Shown: piece by piece, positions 15,802 through 25,055 of the stretch
Numbering within the stretch: the stretch's first letter is position 1
Layout: each line of letters starts with the position of its first letter
Source: Pseudomonas oryzicola
GTDB lineage: Bacteria; Pseudomonadota; Gammaproteobacteria; Pseudomonadales; Pseudomonadaceae
Assembly (NCBI RefSeq): GCF_014269185.2
Contig: NZ_JABWRZ020000001.1
Coordinates: 2,443,001-2,507,000 of the forward strand
Direction of reading: 5' to 3'
Length of the DNA stretch: 64,000 nucleotides
Notes under the pieces: model-generated
The model's database searches: none
The model's input: the letters and a program-made list of their open reading frames with translations, nothing else
What the model was told of the DNA's origin: nothing
Made by a program: the position numbers and the translations under genes

Positions 15802-16694
15802 TGACCGACCTGACTACCCCGACCAAGGCCTTGCCGAGCCTGCAGCGCAAGCTGGAGGGCCGTTCCCTGCGCAGCCTGGTGCTGACCACGCTGGCCTGGT
15901 GCGCGGCGCTGGTGGCCAGCGTGCCGCTGGTTTCTGTGCTGTACATGCTGATCACCCGTGGCGGTGCCCGCCTCAACCTGGAGGTGTTCACCGAGCTGCC
16001 ACCCACCGGCTTCGAGATGGGCGGGGGCTTCGGCAACGCCATGGTCGGCACCTTCGTCATGGTCGGTATTGCCGCAGCCATCGCCGTGCCGGTCGGTATT
16101 CTGGCCGCCGTGTTCCTGGCTGAACTCGGCCCGGACAGCAAGCTGGCCAACGCTGCGCGCTTCGCCGCCAGGATGCTCACCGGCCTGCCATCGATCCTGG
16201 CCGGGGTATTCGCCTACGCCCTGGTGGTGATGACCACCGGCACCTACTCGGCACCGGCAGGCGGCGTGGCCCTGGCGGTACTGATGCTGCCCATCGTCGT
16301 GCTGACTGCGGAAGAGTCGATGAAGATGGTGCCGAAGATCATGAAGGATGCCGCCTACGGCATGGGCTGCACCCGGGCCCAGGTGATTTGGAAAATCGTC
16401 CTGCCCACCGGCCTGCCGGCCATCCTCACCGGCGTCATGCTGGCCGTGGCGCGTGCCGCTGGCGAAACGGCGCCGCTGTTGTTCACCGCATTGTTCAGCA
16501 ACTACTGGATCCTGCATGACGGCGACCTGGCCGTGATGAACCCGACGGCCTCGCTGGCCGTGCTGATCTACAACTTCTCCGGCATGCCATTCGACAACCA
16601 GCTCGAGCTCGCCTGGGCGGCCTCGCTGGTACTGGTGATGATCGTGCTGGTAATCAACATTCTGAGCCGAGTATTCGGCAAGCCCAAGTACTGA
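15798..16694 (+). CDS. pstA: Phosphate ABC transporter permease PstA
   Basis: The 298-residue protein has six membrane segments and the permease EAA loop (DAAYGMGCTRAQVIWKIVLPTGLPAILTG). GLPSILAGVFAYALVV and RAAGETAPLLFTALFSNYW are typical PstA features. Its ATG overlaps the pstC stop, giving tight coupling of the two permease subunits in equal amount. Confidence 0.95.
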   Translation: MMTDLTTPTKALPSLQRKLEGRSLRSLVLTTLAWCAALVASVPLVSVLYMLITRGGARLNLEVFTELPPTGFEMGGGFGNAMVGTFVMVGIAAAIAVPVGILAAVFLAELGPDSKLANAARFAARMLTGLPSILAGVFAYALVVMTTGTYSAPAGGVALAVLMLPIVVLTAEESMKMVPKIMKDAAYGMGCTRAQVIWKIVLPTGLPAILTGVMLAVARAAGETAPLLFTALFSNYWILHDGDLAVMNPTASLAVLIYNFSGMPFDNQLELAWAASLVLVMIVLVINILSRVFGKPKY

Positions 16695-16712
16695 GAAAGG
16701 GAGCATTCGACC

Positions 16713-17531
16713 TTGAACGTATCCACTGCGCAAAAAGCCGCTCCCGTGGTCAGCGAAGCCCCCATCGTCATGGACTGCAAGCTGGACAAGATCTTCTACG
16801 GCAACTTCATGGCCGTGCGCGACAGCCACGTACCGATCCGCAAGAACCAGATCACCGGCTTCATCGGCCCGTCCGGCTGCGGCAAGAGTACCGTGCTGCG
16901 CAGCCTCAACCGCATGAACGACCTGGTCAAGGGCTTCCGCTTCGAAGGCCACGTGCACTTCCTGGGCCAGGACGTCTATGGCAAGGGGGTCGACCCGGTT
17001 GTGGTGCGCCGCTACATTGGCATGGTGTTCCAGCAGCCCAACCCGTTCTCGATGAGCATCTTCGACAACGTCGCCTTCGGCCTGCGCCTGAACCGCTACA
17101 AGGGCGACATCGGCGACCGCGTGAAGCATGCGCTGCAGGGCGCCGCGCTGTGGGACGAAGTCAAGGACAAGCTCAAGGTCAGCGGCCTGTCGCTGTCCGG
17201 TGGCCAGCAGCAACGCCTGTGCATCGCCCGCGCCATCGCCACCGAACCGGAAGTGCTGCTGCTGGACGAGCCGTGCTCGGCGCTCGACCCCATCGCCACC
17301 CGCCGGGTGGAAGAACTGATGGTCGAGTTGAAGAAGGACTACACCATCGCGCTGGTCACCCACAACATGCAGCAGGCGATTCGTGTGGCTGACGAAACTG
17401 CGTTCTTTTCGGTCGATATTTCCCAGGGCACCCGCACCGGCTACCTGGTCGAAATGGGCCCGACCACGCAGATCTTCCAGAACCCGCGCGAGCAACTGAC
17501 CGCCGACTACATCAGCGGCAAGTTCAGCTGA
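16713..17531 (+). CDS. pstB: Phosphate ABC transporter ATPase PstB
   Basis: The 272-residue protein has Walker [10 protein letters not shown], the Q-loop VFQQPNPF, signature LSGGQQQR, Walker [14 protein letters not shown] and the switch His in VTHNMQQA. The start is most likely TTG 16713 with an AAAGGGAG site upstream; the first ATG in frame (16770) would remove conserved N-terminal sequence. It energises PstCA. No phoU follows; the next gene is Fic-like. Confidence 0.95.
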   Translation: MNVSTAQKAAPVVSEAPIVMDCKLDKIFYGNFMAVRDSHVPIRKNQITGFIGPSGCGKSTVLRSLNRMNDLVKGFRFEGHVHFLGQDVYGKGVDPVVVRRYIGMVFQQPNPFSMSIFDNVAFGLRLNRYKGDIGDRVKHALQGAALWDEVKDKLKVSGLSLSGGQQQRLCIARAIATEPEVLLLDEPCSALDPIATRRVEELMVELKKDYTIALVTHNMQQAIRVADETAFFSVDISQGTRTGYLVEMGPTTQIFQNPREQLTADYISGKFS

Positions 17532-17577
17532 ACCTTGGCCGCATCATTTTCCGTTGAAGTGTTACTCGGGGTTTCCA

Positions 17578-18276
17578 ATGCCTGCCACGCGTCGTCTTGA
17601 CCTGTCAGCGGTAGAGCGCGCACTGCGTGAGGTGCAGGGCCGTTTTGCCGAACTCAGCGAACACTTCACCGAGCCGCGCGATCCGTTCACCGACGAGGTG
17701 CTGCTGAATGTGGTTGAAGGCTATGCCCTGATTGACGAGTATGTCGCACGCGGTATCGACCTTTTCGACCTGCAGCAGCTGAACCTGATGCTGGAGATCA
17801 ATGCCACCGTGCTGTGCGGCAGCGACCCCGCCCGCCGCCTGGAATTCGCTGCGCATCTCGCCGCGACCGAAGCGCACTTCTTCAATAACGTTGAGGGCGG
17901 CATCAAAGACCTTTACAACTGGTACAGCGCCTACCGCAGTGACTCGGTGTGGAAGCGCGCAGCCGGTGTCTACGTGCGTATCCTCAGCAAGCCGCAGCTG
18001 TTCATCGAAGGCAACAACCGCACCGGGTCGCTGATCGTCAGCTACTTGCTGATGCGCGCAGGGCTGCCGCCCTTCGTGCTGTCGCTGGACAACGCCGAGG
18101 GTTACTTCAACCCGTCCTCGGTCATCCGCAATTCCGCCAAACACGGTGTCAAGGCCTTGTACGAACTACCCAAGATCAAGAAGAAGTATGCCGCCTTCCT
18201 CGAAGCGAAGGCGCCTGAAGCGGGCAAGTTCTTCCTTGATGGCGTGTCCGTACCTGCCTGCGAGAGGTGCCGCTGA
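17578..18276 (+). CDS. Fic-like protein with degenerate active-site motif
   Basis: The 232-residue, mostly helical protein has a Fic-type core: LFIEGNNRTGSLIVSYLL at residues 141-158 corresponds to the Fic motif HPFx(D/E)GNGRxxR. The catalytic His-Pro is Gln140-Leu141, the second Gly of GNG is Asn147 and the last Arg is Ser151. NMP transfer by the usual mechanism therefore looks impossible, though the phosphate-binding loop core EGN-R is kept. ATG 17578 gives the best start. It follows pstB by 46 bases and its stop overlaps the next gene (TGATG), so it is coupled to the HAD gene. Function unknown; a phosphate-starvation role is suggested by position only. Confidence 0.7.
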   Translation: MPATRRLDLSAVERALREVQGRFAELSEHFTEPRDPFTDEVLLNVVEGYALIDEYVARGIDLFDLQQLNLMLEINATVLCGSDPARRLEFAAHLAATEAHFFNNVEGGIKDLYNWYSAYRSDSVWKRAAGVYVRILSKPQLFIEGNNRTGSLIVSYLLMRAGLPPFVLSLDNAEGYFNPSSVIRNSAKHGVKALYELPKIKKKYAAFLEAKAPEAGKFFLDGVSVPACERCR

Positions 18277-18902
18277 TGCACCGCTCGTCACTGCTGCAAC
18301 GTGGCTGGCAGGCCATCGAACGCCGCTTCAACCGGCCAAAGGTGCGCATCTCGTTCGACATCGACGACACGCTGGCCTGCCAGGCAGACCACGCCGCCGC
18401 CGAACACAGCAAGCTGCCGGCCTTTGTCCACCGCTGGTTGGGCGAACCCCTGCGCAGTGGCACGCGCGCGCTGATCCGCGACCTGCGCCGCCAGGGCTGT
18501 AGCATCTGGATCTACACCTCGTCGGGGCGCACTCCGTCCTATATCCGCCGCTGGCTGATGCTCTACGGCATCCGCGTCGACGGCGTGGTCAACAGTGACC
18601 GGCACCAGCATGTCCTGGCCAGGAACGGGCTTGGCCATGCACCTTCGAAGTTGCCCTCGGCTTTCGACATTGATCTGCATGTGGATGATTCCGAAGGTGT
18701 GCGGCTGGAAGGCATCGATCACGGTTTCCGTGTGCTGGTGGTGTGCCCGAAGGATGAACACTGGGCGCAGAAGGTGAAGGATGCGGCTGTCGATGTACAG
18801 GCACAGCTGGCCTGGCAACAACCGCACCGCTATGAAATGCCGGTGCGGCTGCGTCCGCAAGCGCTGGCTTCGCGAAACGACGCGATTGCGCTCGGATTGT
18901 GA
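18276..18902 (+). CDS. HAD-superfamily phosphatase-like protein
   Basis: The 208-residue protein carries HAD motif I as FDIDDTL (Asp28, Asp30), motif II in WIYTSSGR and a late acidic pair in DLHVDDSEG, consistent with a phosphohydrolase of the HAD fold. The substrate is unknown. The ATG overlaps the stop of the Fic-like gene and both probably ride on the phosphate-regulated pst transcript. Together they occupy the place where phoU is found in other pst operons. Confidence 0.8.
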   Translation: MHRSSLLQRGWQAIERRFNRPKVRISFDIDDTLACQADHAAAEHSKLPAFVHRWLGEPLRSGTRALIRDLRRQGCSIWIYTSSGRTPSYIRRWLMLYGIRVDGVVNSDRHQHVLARNGLGHAPSKLPSAFDIDLHVDDSEGVRLEGIDHGFRVLVVCPKDEHWAQKVKDAAVDVQAQLAWQQPHRYEMPVRLRPQALASRNDAIALGL

Positions 18903-18919
18903 GGTGGGCGACGCGGTGG

Positions 18920-18966
18920 CTGGCACCGGCGGTGCCGGTGATCGCGGCTGAAGCCGCTCCTACAGG
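18920..18966. repeat. REP palindrome
   Basis: The sequence GGCACCGGCGGTGCCGGT followed by GATCGCGGCTGAAGCCGCTCCTACA is one copy of the Pseudomonas REP element seen many times in the window. It lies after the HAD gene and could serve as a transcript end. The rest of the space to 19190 shows no gene. Confidence 0.8.
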
Positions 18967-19190
18967 TACGGCGTCAGGTTGAAGGCGGGCTTTTTGTATT
19001 GGTACCTGCCTGCCATTAATGCCTAAACCCTAAGTCTCGCCTCCCGGCCCAACCCGGTAGCGGGCCCGAATGGTCGCCCCCCACGCACCGGCCCAAAGCA
19101 CCCGCCAGCCCGCTCCAAAGCAGCGTTTCTGGCGTTTTGCCCGCTTCTGATAATCGCCTCCGACATCCCGTCCCCGTTTCGGAGCGCGCC

Positions 19191-20375
19191 ATGTACAACA
19201 ATAAGAATCTGTCCCCCCGTTTGCTGGCGGCTGTCACCGTCAGCCTGTCGAGCCTTTGCCTGAGTAGTGTCGCCGAGGCCGAGATCATGCTGTACGACAA
19301 GGACCAGACGACGTTTTCCACCGACGGCTATATCAACGCCTTCTACGTCAACAGCGATGTCGATCGCGAGGGCGAGCAGTATGACCGCCGCCAGTCGCGG
19401 GTGAAGATGGGCTTCCTGCCAAACTACCTGGGCTTCAACATGGGCAAGCAGGTGGATGACCTCAAGCTCGGCGCGCGTGCGTCGTTCTGGGTGACCATCA
19501 ACGACAGCGAAACCAACGGCACCGACACCGCCATCGATGTGCGCCAGTTCTACGGTACCGTGGCCAACCCGGAATGGGGCGAAGTCCTGATCGGCAAGGA
19601 TTTTGGCCTGTTCGCCCGCTCCAACATCCTGCTCGACGAACTGCTGGCCGGTTATGGCCAGGTCAGTGACACCCTGGGCCTGGTGGACGGCGGCGGGGTA
19701 TCGTTCGGCAACATCGGCAGCGGCTACCCATACCCGTTCCCCACCTCGCAGATCACCTACCGCACCCCGGTAATGGACGGCCTGCGGGTGGCGGTCGGCA
19801 TCATGGACCCGGTGGACACCAACGACAGCAGCCCGACCGGCAAGGCCTACCAGGAAAACCCGCGTACCGAAAGCGAGATCACCTACCAGTTCGACCTGGG
19901 CGGGGCGCAGATCTACAGCTGGCTCAACGGCAGCTACCAGACCTCCGACAACACCGACCCGGCGGTGCAGTCGGTCACCTCCAAAGGTGTCGGCTATGGC
20001 GTGCAGGCGAAGATGGGCGGGCTGTCGCTGACCGGTTCGGGCTTCCAGGCCAAGGGCATCAACCCGTTCTTCACCAACAACGCGGGCGAGCCGACCTTGC
20101 GCAATGTCGACAGTGACGGCTACCTGCTGCAGGGCTCGTACAAGTTCGGCAAGAACCGCGTGGCGCTGTCCTATGGCAAGACCAAGGACGATGGCAACGG
20201 CGCGGTCGACAGTGGTGCGGATTATGAAACCCGTGGCGTCGCGCTGTTCCACGACATCAATGACAACCTCAAGCTGGTTGCCGAGTACAACCAGTTCTCC
20301 ATCGATGGGCATGAAACCAGTGCGCAGGACGAAGACACCGATACCTTCGCGGTGGGGGCGGTGTTGACCTGGTAA
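19191..20375 (+). CDS. Gram-negative porin
   Basis: The 394-residue protein has a signal peptide (to about residue 31, SVAEA) and a mature beta-barrel pattern: alternating hydrophobic residues, FSTDGYINAFYVNS at the start, VRQFYGTVANPEWGEVLIGKDFGLF in the middle (porin type 4/OmpC-like loop) and a C-terminal strand ending in Trp (VGAVLTW), as required for BAM insertion. The start ATG 19191 follows CGGAG. Lying before the alcohol-oxidation genes, it could admit small alcohols or acids; this is inference. Confidence 0.85.
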   Translation: MYNNKNLSPRLLAAVTVSLSSLCLSSVAEAEIMLYDKDQTTFSTDGYINAFYVNSDVDREGEQYDRRQSRVKMGFLPNYLGFNMGKQVDDLKLGARASFWVTINDSETNGTDTAIDVRQFYGTVANPEWGEVLIGKDFGLFARSNILLDELLAGYGQVSDTLGLVDGGGVSFGNIGSGYPYPFPTSQITYRTPVMDGLRVAVGIMDPVDTNDSSPTGKAYQENPRTESEITYQFDLGGAQIYSWLNGSYQTSDNTDPAVQSVTSKGVGYGVQAKMGGLSLTGSGFQAKGINPFFTNNAGEPTLRNVDSDGYLLQGSYKFGKNRVALSYGKTKDDGNGAVDSGADYETRGVALFHDINDNLKLVAEYNQFSIDGHETSAQDEDTDTFAVGAVLTW

Positions 20376-20476
20376 TGGCCGGGTCCCCAGCCGCGGTGTG
20401 CGCATCGCGCCGTGGCCGGGGGCTGCAGGGCAGCCGCGAATACCGGACGCTTTACATCCATGGAACTGCTCACCCG

Positions 20477-20494
20477 CTACCCAAGTAGCATTCG
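20477..20494 (+). promoter_or_regulatory. Copy of shared ped-region motif, upstream of the FIST gene
   Basis: CTACCCAAGTAGCATTCG lies 58 bases before the FIST gene start. The core CCCAA-GTAGCATTCG is almost the same as the site before pqqA (CCCAAAGTAGCATTCG) and like the site between the ABC binding protein and pedS2. Confidence 0.5.
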
Positions 20495-20551
20495 TCGCCA
20501 ATGATCGCCTTCGTACACTCTTTGCTCAGCCAAACCGCGCCGGAGACCAGG

Positions 20552-21715
20552 ATGCAGCAGGCTCACAACGACGGTGTGGTCAGCGCCATGTCCCAGGCCA
20601 CCGACGCCCGGCTGGCGGCCGAGGAGCTGGCGGCGCAGCTGCTGCACCCGCACCTGGGCTTCGTGCTGTTCTTCTGCTCCGCCGAATACGACCTGCAGGT
20701 CCTGGGCGAGGCCCTGGAGCAGGGGTTTGGCGGTATCCGCCTGGTCGGTTGCACCAGCGCCGGCGAGATCACCCCGCTGGGCTACGGCCGCAACTGCATC
20801 ACCGCGGTGGGCTTCGATCATCGGCATTTCTCCATCGCCACCGAGCTGATCGATGAGATGGAGCACTTCAGCCTCATCGATGCCCAGCAGATGGTCGAGC
20901 GCCTGGTCAGCACCTGCCGCAGCAATACCCTGGCGCCGATCAAGGGCCACAGCTTTGCCTTGACCCTGCTCGACGGCCTGTCCAGCCGTGAGGAGATGGT
21001 GCTCGCGGCGCTCAGCGCCGCCCTCGGGGATATTCCGCATTTTGGCGGTTCGGCCGGTGACGACAACTACCTGACCCGCACCCACGTGTACTTCGGCGGC
21101 GCGTTCCATAACGGCGCGGCGGTGGTGGTGCTGGTCAATACCTGGCTCGACTTCGAGGTGTTCACCACTCACCACATCCTGCCACGGCAGGAAAAGCTGG
21201 TGGTCACGGGGGCCGACAGTGCCTTGCGCCGGGTCTTCGAACTGAATGCCGAGCCGGCAGCCGAGGAGTACGCCCGGCACATCGGCGTGCCGGTGGCCGA
21301 CCTCGACCACCAGGTATTCGCTGCCCACCCGCTGGCCGTGCGCATCCATGACCAGTATTACGTGCGGGCGATCCAGCAGGTGCACCCGGACCAGAGCCTG
21401 AGCTTCTACTGTGCGGTGGAGAACGGCATCGTGCTCACCGCCATGACCCCCGGGCCGTTGTTGCCCAACCTGCAGCAGCTGTTCGACGGCTTGCAGCAGC
21501 GTCTCGGCCCTCTGTTGCTGACCATCGGTTGCGATTGCTTTCTGCGGCGGCTGGAACTGGAAGGCCAACACGGCCTGGAGCCGATCGGCGCGTTCCTGCG
21601 AGAGCAGCGGGTGATCGGCTTCAACACCTACGGAGAACAGTTCAATGGCATGCACATCAACCAGACCTTCACCGGCGTCGCCATTGCCCGCAACCGGCCT
21701 CCCGTCAATCGCTGA
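20552..21715 (+). CDS. nosP: FIST-domain sensor protein, NosP-like
   Basis: The protein of 387 residues has the N-terminal FIST domain (ARLAAEELAAQL...LFFCSAEYD, GCTSAGEITP) and the FIST_C domain (GCDCFLRRLE, GFNTYGEQFNGMHINQTFTGVAI). The well-known relative is P. aeruginosa NosP, a haem protein that senses nitric oxide and is encoded beside the hybrid kinase NahK; here a hybrid kinase also follows and overlaps. ATG 20552 has a GGAG site six bases upstream; an ATG at 20501 has none. Haem binding cannot be seen from sequence alone. Confidence 0.8.
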   Translation: MQQAHNDGVVSAMSQATDARLAAEELAAQLLHPHLGFVLFFCSAEYDLQVLGEALEQGFGGIRLVGCTSAGEITPLGYGRNCITAVGFDHRHFSIATELIDEMEHFSLIDAQQMVERLVSTCRSNTLAPIKGHSFALTLLDGLSSREEMVLAALSAALGDIPHFGGSAGDDNYLTRTHVYFGGAFHNGAAVVVLVNTWLDFEVFTTHHILPRQEKLVVTGADSALRRVFELNAEPAAEEYARHIGVPVADLDHQVFAAHPLAVRIHDQYYVRAIQQVHPDQSLSFYCAVENGIVLTAMTPGPLLPNLQQLFDGLQQRLGPLLLTIGCDCFLRRLELEGQHGLEPIGAFLREQRVIGFNTYGEQFNGMHINQTFTGVAIARNRPPVNR

Positions 21716-23594
21716 CCTGCAGCTGGAAATTACCCGGCTGCAACATGAAAACCATAAGCTGCAGCGTATCAACGGTGCGCTGATCGAGCGCGTCGAGTCC
21801 GGTGTGACGCGTGGCAACGACCCTTACGCGGCGTTTCAGCACTCGGTGGTGCTGGCCGAGCAGGTGCGCGAACGCACCGATGCCCTGAACCAGGCAATGG
21901 CCGAGCTCAAGGCGGTCAACCGCCTGCTCAGCGAGGCGCGGCAGCGGGCCGAGACTGCCCACCAGCACCAGATTCGCCTGATCACCGACAACGTACCGGC
22001 GCTGATCGCCTATCTCAACGCCGACCTGGTCTACGAATTCACCAACAAGGTCTACGAAGAATGGTACTGCTGGCCACCCGGCGTGATGCTCGGCCAGCGC
22101 CTGCGCGAGGCCCACAGCGAACAGCATTACCAGCGCCTGGAAGCCTACGTGGCACGCGCGCTGGCCGGCGAGAGCGTCACCTTCGAATTCGCTGAAACCA
22201 ACAGCAGCGGGCAGGAGCGCTACATGCTGCGTTCCTACGTGCCGAACCGCCTGGCCAATGGCGAGGTCGCCGGCATCTTCGTGCTGATCCGTGACATCAC
22301 CGAGCGGCGCAATACAGCGCAGGCGCTGCACCAGGCCTATCAGCACCTCGAACAACGGGTACGCGAACGCACGGCCGAACTGACCAGCCTCAATGAACAA
22401 CTGCTGCGTGAGATCGAGGAGCGCAGCCGCGCCGAAGCGCGCCTGCGCGAGGCCAAGCGCGAGGCCGAGCAGGCCAATCTGTCGAAGACCAAGTTCCTCG
22501 CGGCGGTCAGCCATGACCTGCTGCAACCGTTGAACGCGGCGCGGCTGTTTACCAGCGCGCTGCTCGAAAGCCGCGAACCGCAGGACAGCACGCAACTGGT
22601 ACGCAATGTCAGCAACTCCCTGGAGGATGTGGAGAACCTGCTAGGCACCCTGGTGGATATTTCCAAGCTCGATGCCGGGGTGATCAAGGCCGATGTCGCG
22701 CCCTTCGCCCTTGGCGAGCTGATGGACAACCTTGCCGCCGAGTATGCCCAGGTGGCCCGCAGCGAAGGGCTGGAGCTGCATTTCGTCAGTTGTTCGGCCG
22801 TTGTGCGCAGTGATATCCAGTTGCTGGCGCGGATCCTGCGCAACCTGCTCAGCAATGCCATCCGCTACACCCCGCATGGGCGTGTGGTGCTCGGCTGCCG
22901 GCGCCTGCGAGGCGGCCTGCGCATCGAAGTATGGGACAGCGGCATCGGCATTGCCGAAGAGCACCTGGAAGAAATGTTCCAGGAGTTCCGGCGCGGCGAT
23001 GTGCAGCGCCCGCAACAGGACCGAGGCCTGGGCCTGGGCCTGGCGATCGTGGAAAAGATCGCCGGTATCCTTGGCCACCGCATCCGGGTGCGCTCCTGGC
23101 TTGGCAAAGGCTCGGTGTTTGCCGTGGAGGTACCCTTGAGCACCACCGCGCCCAAGGCCCAGCCAAGCCTGGCGATCAGCGAACCGATGCTGGAACGCCT
23201 GCGCGGGGCACGGGTGTGGGTGCTGGATAACGATGCCGCGATCTGCGCCGGTATGCGCACCCTGCTGGAGGGCTGGGGCTGCCGCGTGGTCACTGCCTTG
23301 TCGGAAGAGGACCTGGCGCGCCAGGTGGACAACTACCACGCCGAAGCCGACCTGCTGATAGCCGACTACCACCTGGACAACGACTGCAATGGTGTCGATG
23401 CGGTGGCGCGGATCAATGCCCGCCGCACCCAGCCGCTACCGGCGCTGATGATCACCGCCAACTACAGCAACGAGCTCAAGCAACAGATCCGCGAGCTGGG
23501 CCATACCCTGATGCACAAGCCGGTGCGGCCGATGAAGCTGAAAACCGCGATGAGCCACCTGCTTGCCAGCAGCCAGCCATCGCTTCGCGCATAG
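21645..23594 (+). CDS. Hybrid histidine kinase with PAS domain (NahK/ErcS'/PedS1-like)
   Basis: The soluble protein of up to 649 residues has a coiled coil, a PAS domain (about 105-230, LITDNVPALIAYLN...DITERR), a second coiled coil, HisKA with SHDLLQPLNAARL (His290), HATPase (NLLSNAIRYTPHGR, GLGLGLAIVEKI) and a receiver domain with Asp574 in IADYHLDND. The frame overlaps the FIST gene; ATG 21645 is inside it and a TTG at 21684 is an alternative start. Coupling to the FIST gene fits the NosP-NahK pairing, and homologues control the ethanol-oxidation regulon in P. aeruginosa and P. putida. Confidence 0.85.
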   Translation: MACTSTRPSPASPLPATGLPSIADLQLEITRLQHENHKLQRINGALIERVESGVTRGNDPYAAFQHSVVLAEQVRERTDALNQAMAELKAVNRLLSEARQRAETAHQHQIRLITDNVPALIAYLNADLVYEFTNKVYEEWYCWPPGVMLGQRLREAHSEQHYQRLEAYVARALAGESVTFEFAETNSSGQERYMLRSYVPNRLANGEVAGIFVLIRDITERRNTAQALHQAYQHLEQRVRERTAELTSLNEQLLREIEERSRAEARLREAKREAEQANLSKTKFLAAVSHDLLQPLNAARLFTSALLESREPQDSTQLVRNVSNSLEDVENLLGTLVDISKLDAGVIKADVAPFALGELMDNLAAEYAQVARSEGLELHFVSCSAVVRSDIQLLARILRNLLSNAIRYTPHGRVVLGCRRLRGGLRIEVWDSGIGIAEEHLEEMFQEFRRGDVQRPQQDRGLGLGLAIVEKIAGILGHRIRVRSWLGKGSVFAVEVPLSTTAPKAQPSLAISEPMLERLRGARVWVLDNDAAICAGMRTLLEGWGCRVVTALSEEDLARQVDNYHAEADLLIADYHLDNDCNGVDAVARINARRTQPLPALMITANYSNELKQQIRELGHTLMHKPVRPMKLKTAMSHLLASSQPSLRA

Positions 23595-23600
23595 CCCCGT

Positions 23601-24266
23601 TCAGCGGCGCAGGTAATCCCCGAAGTCGATATCGCCAGCGCTGAGGATGGCCTGCACCCGGTTGTGCACGTTGAGTTTGCGCAGGATCGCCGAAACATGC
23701 GCCTTGACCGTGGTTTCGGCGATGTCCAGGGTGTAGGCGATCTGTTTGTTCGACTCGCCCTTGGTCATGCGTTCGAGCACCAGCAGTTGCTTGCGGGTCA
23801 GCGCCTGGAGCATTTCCGGCGGGAAGCTCGGGGTATCGTTCAGGCGCCGGCTGGTGGCGCTTTTCTGGGCGCGGATGATATCCGGCGGCAGGTAGACATT
23901 GCCGTTGAGGATCTGCTCGATCGCTTCGATCATCTGCAAACGTGGCGACGACTTGGTGATGAACCCCACCGCACCGTAGGTGATGGCCTGCAGCACGATC
24001 TGCTTTTCCTGCTCGGCCGAGACGATCACCACCGGTGTGGTAGGGGCCTCGTTGCGCAGGGTGATCAGGCCATTCAGGCCGTGCATGCCAGGCATGTTCA
24101 GGTCGAGCAGGATCAGGTCGAGGTCATCGTGCTCGCGGGTCAGTGCCAGGGCGCTGTCCAGGTCGGCAGTTTCCATGACTTCGCTGCCCTGGAACCCGTC
24201 GCTGATGACATTGTGGATGGCTTCGCGAAACAGCGGGTGATCGTCGGCAATCAGAATTTTGTACAT
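23601..24266 (-). CDS. agmR: LuxR-type response regulator AgmR/ErbR (PedR1)
   Basis: The 221-residue protein has a receiver domain (ADDH, Asp55 in LLDLNMPG, Lys in ITKSS) and a LuxR HTH ([44 protein letters not shown]). Sequence and place match AgmR/ErbR, the activator of PQQ-alcohol oxidation, called PedR1 in P. putida. It is convergent with the hybrid kinase gene and ends only seven bases from it. It probably binds one of the repeated promoter motifs of the region. Confidence 0.9.
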   Translation of the reverse strand: MYKILIADDHPLFREAIHNVISDGFQGSEVMETADLDSALALTREHDDLDLILLDLNMPGMHGLNGLITLRNEAPTTPVVIVSAEQEKQIVLQAITYGAVGFITKSSPRLQMIEAIEQILNGNVYLPPDIIRAQKSATSRRLNDTPSFPPEMLQALTRKQLLVLERMTKGESNKQIAYTLDIAETTVKAHVSAILRKLNVHNRVQAILSAGDIDFGDYLRR

Positions 24267-24322
24267 GGCCTTTTCACCTCGTTTTTATGGGATGGAGCGG
24301 GGCACGCATTGAATCGGCGAAT

Positions 24323-24883
24323 TCACGGGAAGGGTTCCGGTTGCGCCGGCGCCAGGGGCAGATTGGCCTGCTGCCAGGCGTCCAGGCCGTCGCGATACCA
24401 GAACAGATTGTCATAGCCCAGGGCCTTCGCGCGTTTTACCGCGTTCCAGCTCAACCAGCAATCCGAACGGCAGTAGAACACCAGTGGCTGCTGCCTGCGC
24501 CCGGCGGTGGCGTCTTGCAGGTTGCGCGCGAAGTAACCTTGCCAGGCCGGGCTCAGCTCGCCATCGCCGGTGTTGGCCAGCCAGCGGCTGCCGGGGATGT
24601 TGCTGTGCGGTTCGTCTTCGATGAAGCGGCCTTGCAGCCATTGGCGCCGATAGACGTCGATCAGGACCGGGGCGGGGGTCTGTTTGAGCAGGCCTTGCAG
24701 CGTGGCGGTGTCGATCACCTGGGCGCCGTCGACCTGCTGCGGGGTCGGGCTGCGGTAGACGCTGGTGCGATACCCGGCGGCGGAAAACAACGGTTCCGTG
24801 CCAGCCTGGGCGATGCCCAGCGACAGACTCAGCGAAAAGGCCACCAGCAAGGGGCGCGGCAGCCGGGGCAGGGCACGTGGCAT
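24323..24883 (-). CDS. PQQ-dependent catabolism-associated CXXCW-motif protein (rhodanese-like)
   Basis: The 186-residue protein has a signal peptide (PLLVAFSLSLSLGIAQA) and a rhodanese-like fold with FYCRSDCWLSWNAVKRA; the Cys-x3-Cys-Trp group is the mark of the family found only beside PQQ-dependent alcohol systems. It should be periplasmic. ATG 24883 has AAGGA upstream. It shares orientation with the ABC genes next to it. Biochemical role unknown, perhaps handling of thiol or cofactor maturation. Confidence 0.85.
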   Translation of the reverse strand: MPRALPRLPRPLLVAFSLSLSLGIAQAGTEPLFSAAGYRTSVYRSPTPQQVDGAQVIDTATLQGLLKQTPAPVLIDVYRRQWLQGRFIEDEPHSNIPGSRWLANTGDGELSPAWQGYFARNLQDATAGRRQQPLVFYCRSDCWLSWNAVKRAKALGYDNLFWYRDGLDAWQQANLPLAPAQPEPFP

Positions 24884-24964
24884 GGGGGTTGTCCTTTTTG
24901 TTATAGCCCCATTACATGCCAGCGGCGGTGCATTGTGAATGCGACGATCAGATAGCAAAGGCAG

Positions 24965-24983
24965 TACTAAAGTAGTAGATCGA
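24965..24983. promoter_or_regulatory. Copy of shared ped-region motif, between CXXCW gene and ABC permease gene
   Basis: TACTAAAGTAGTAGATCG resembles the other copies (consensus ACCAAGGTAGTA) and is about 80 bases upstream of the CXXCW-protein start on the minus strand. Confidence 0.45.
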
Positions 24984-25055
24984 GAGCGCGGACGGACGCA
25001 CCGATTTGCAGATTGGATGCGCCGCCTGTGGGCGCGCGTTCACAGGCGTGGTAAA

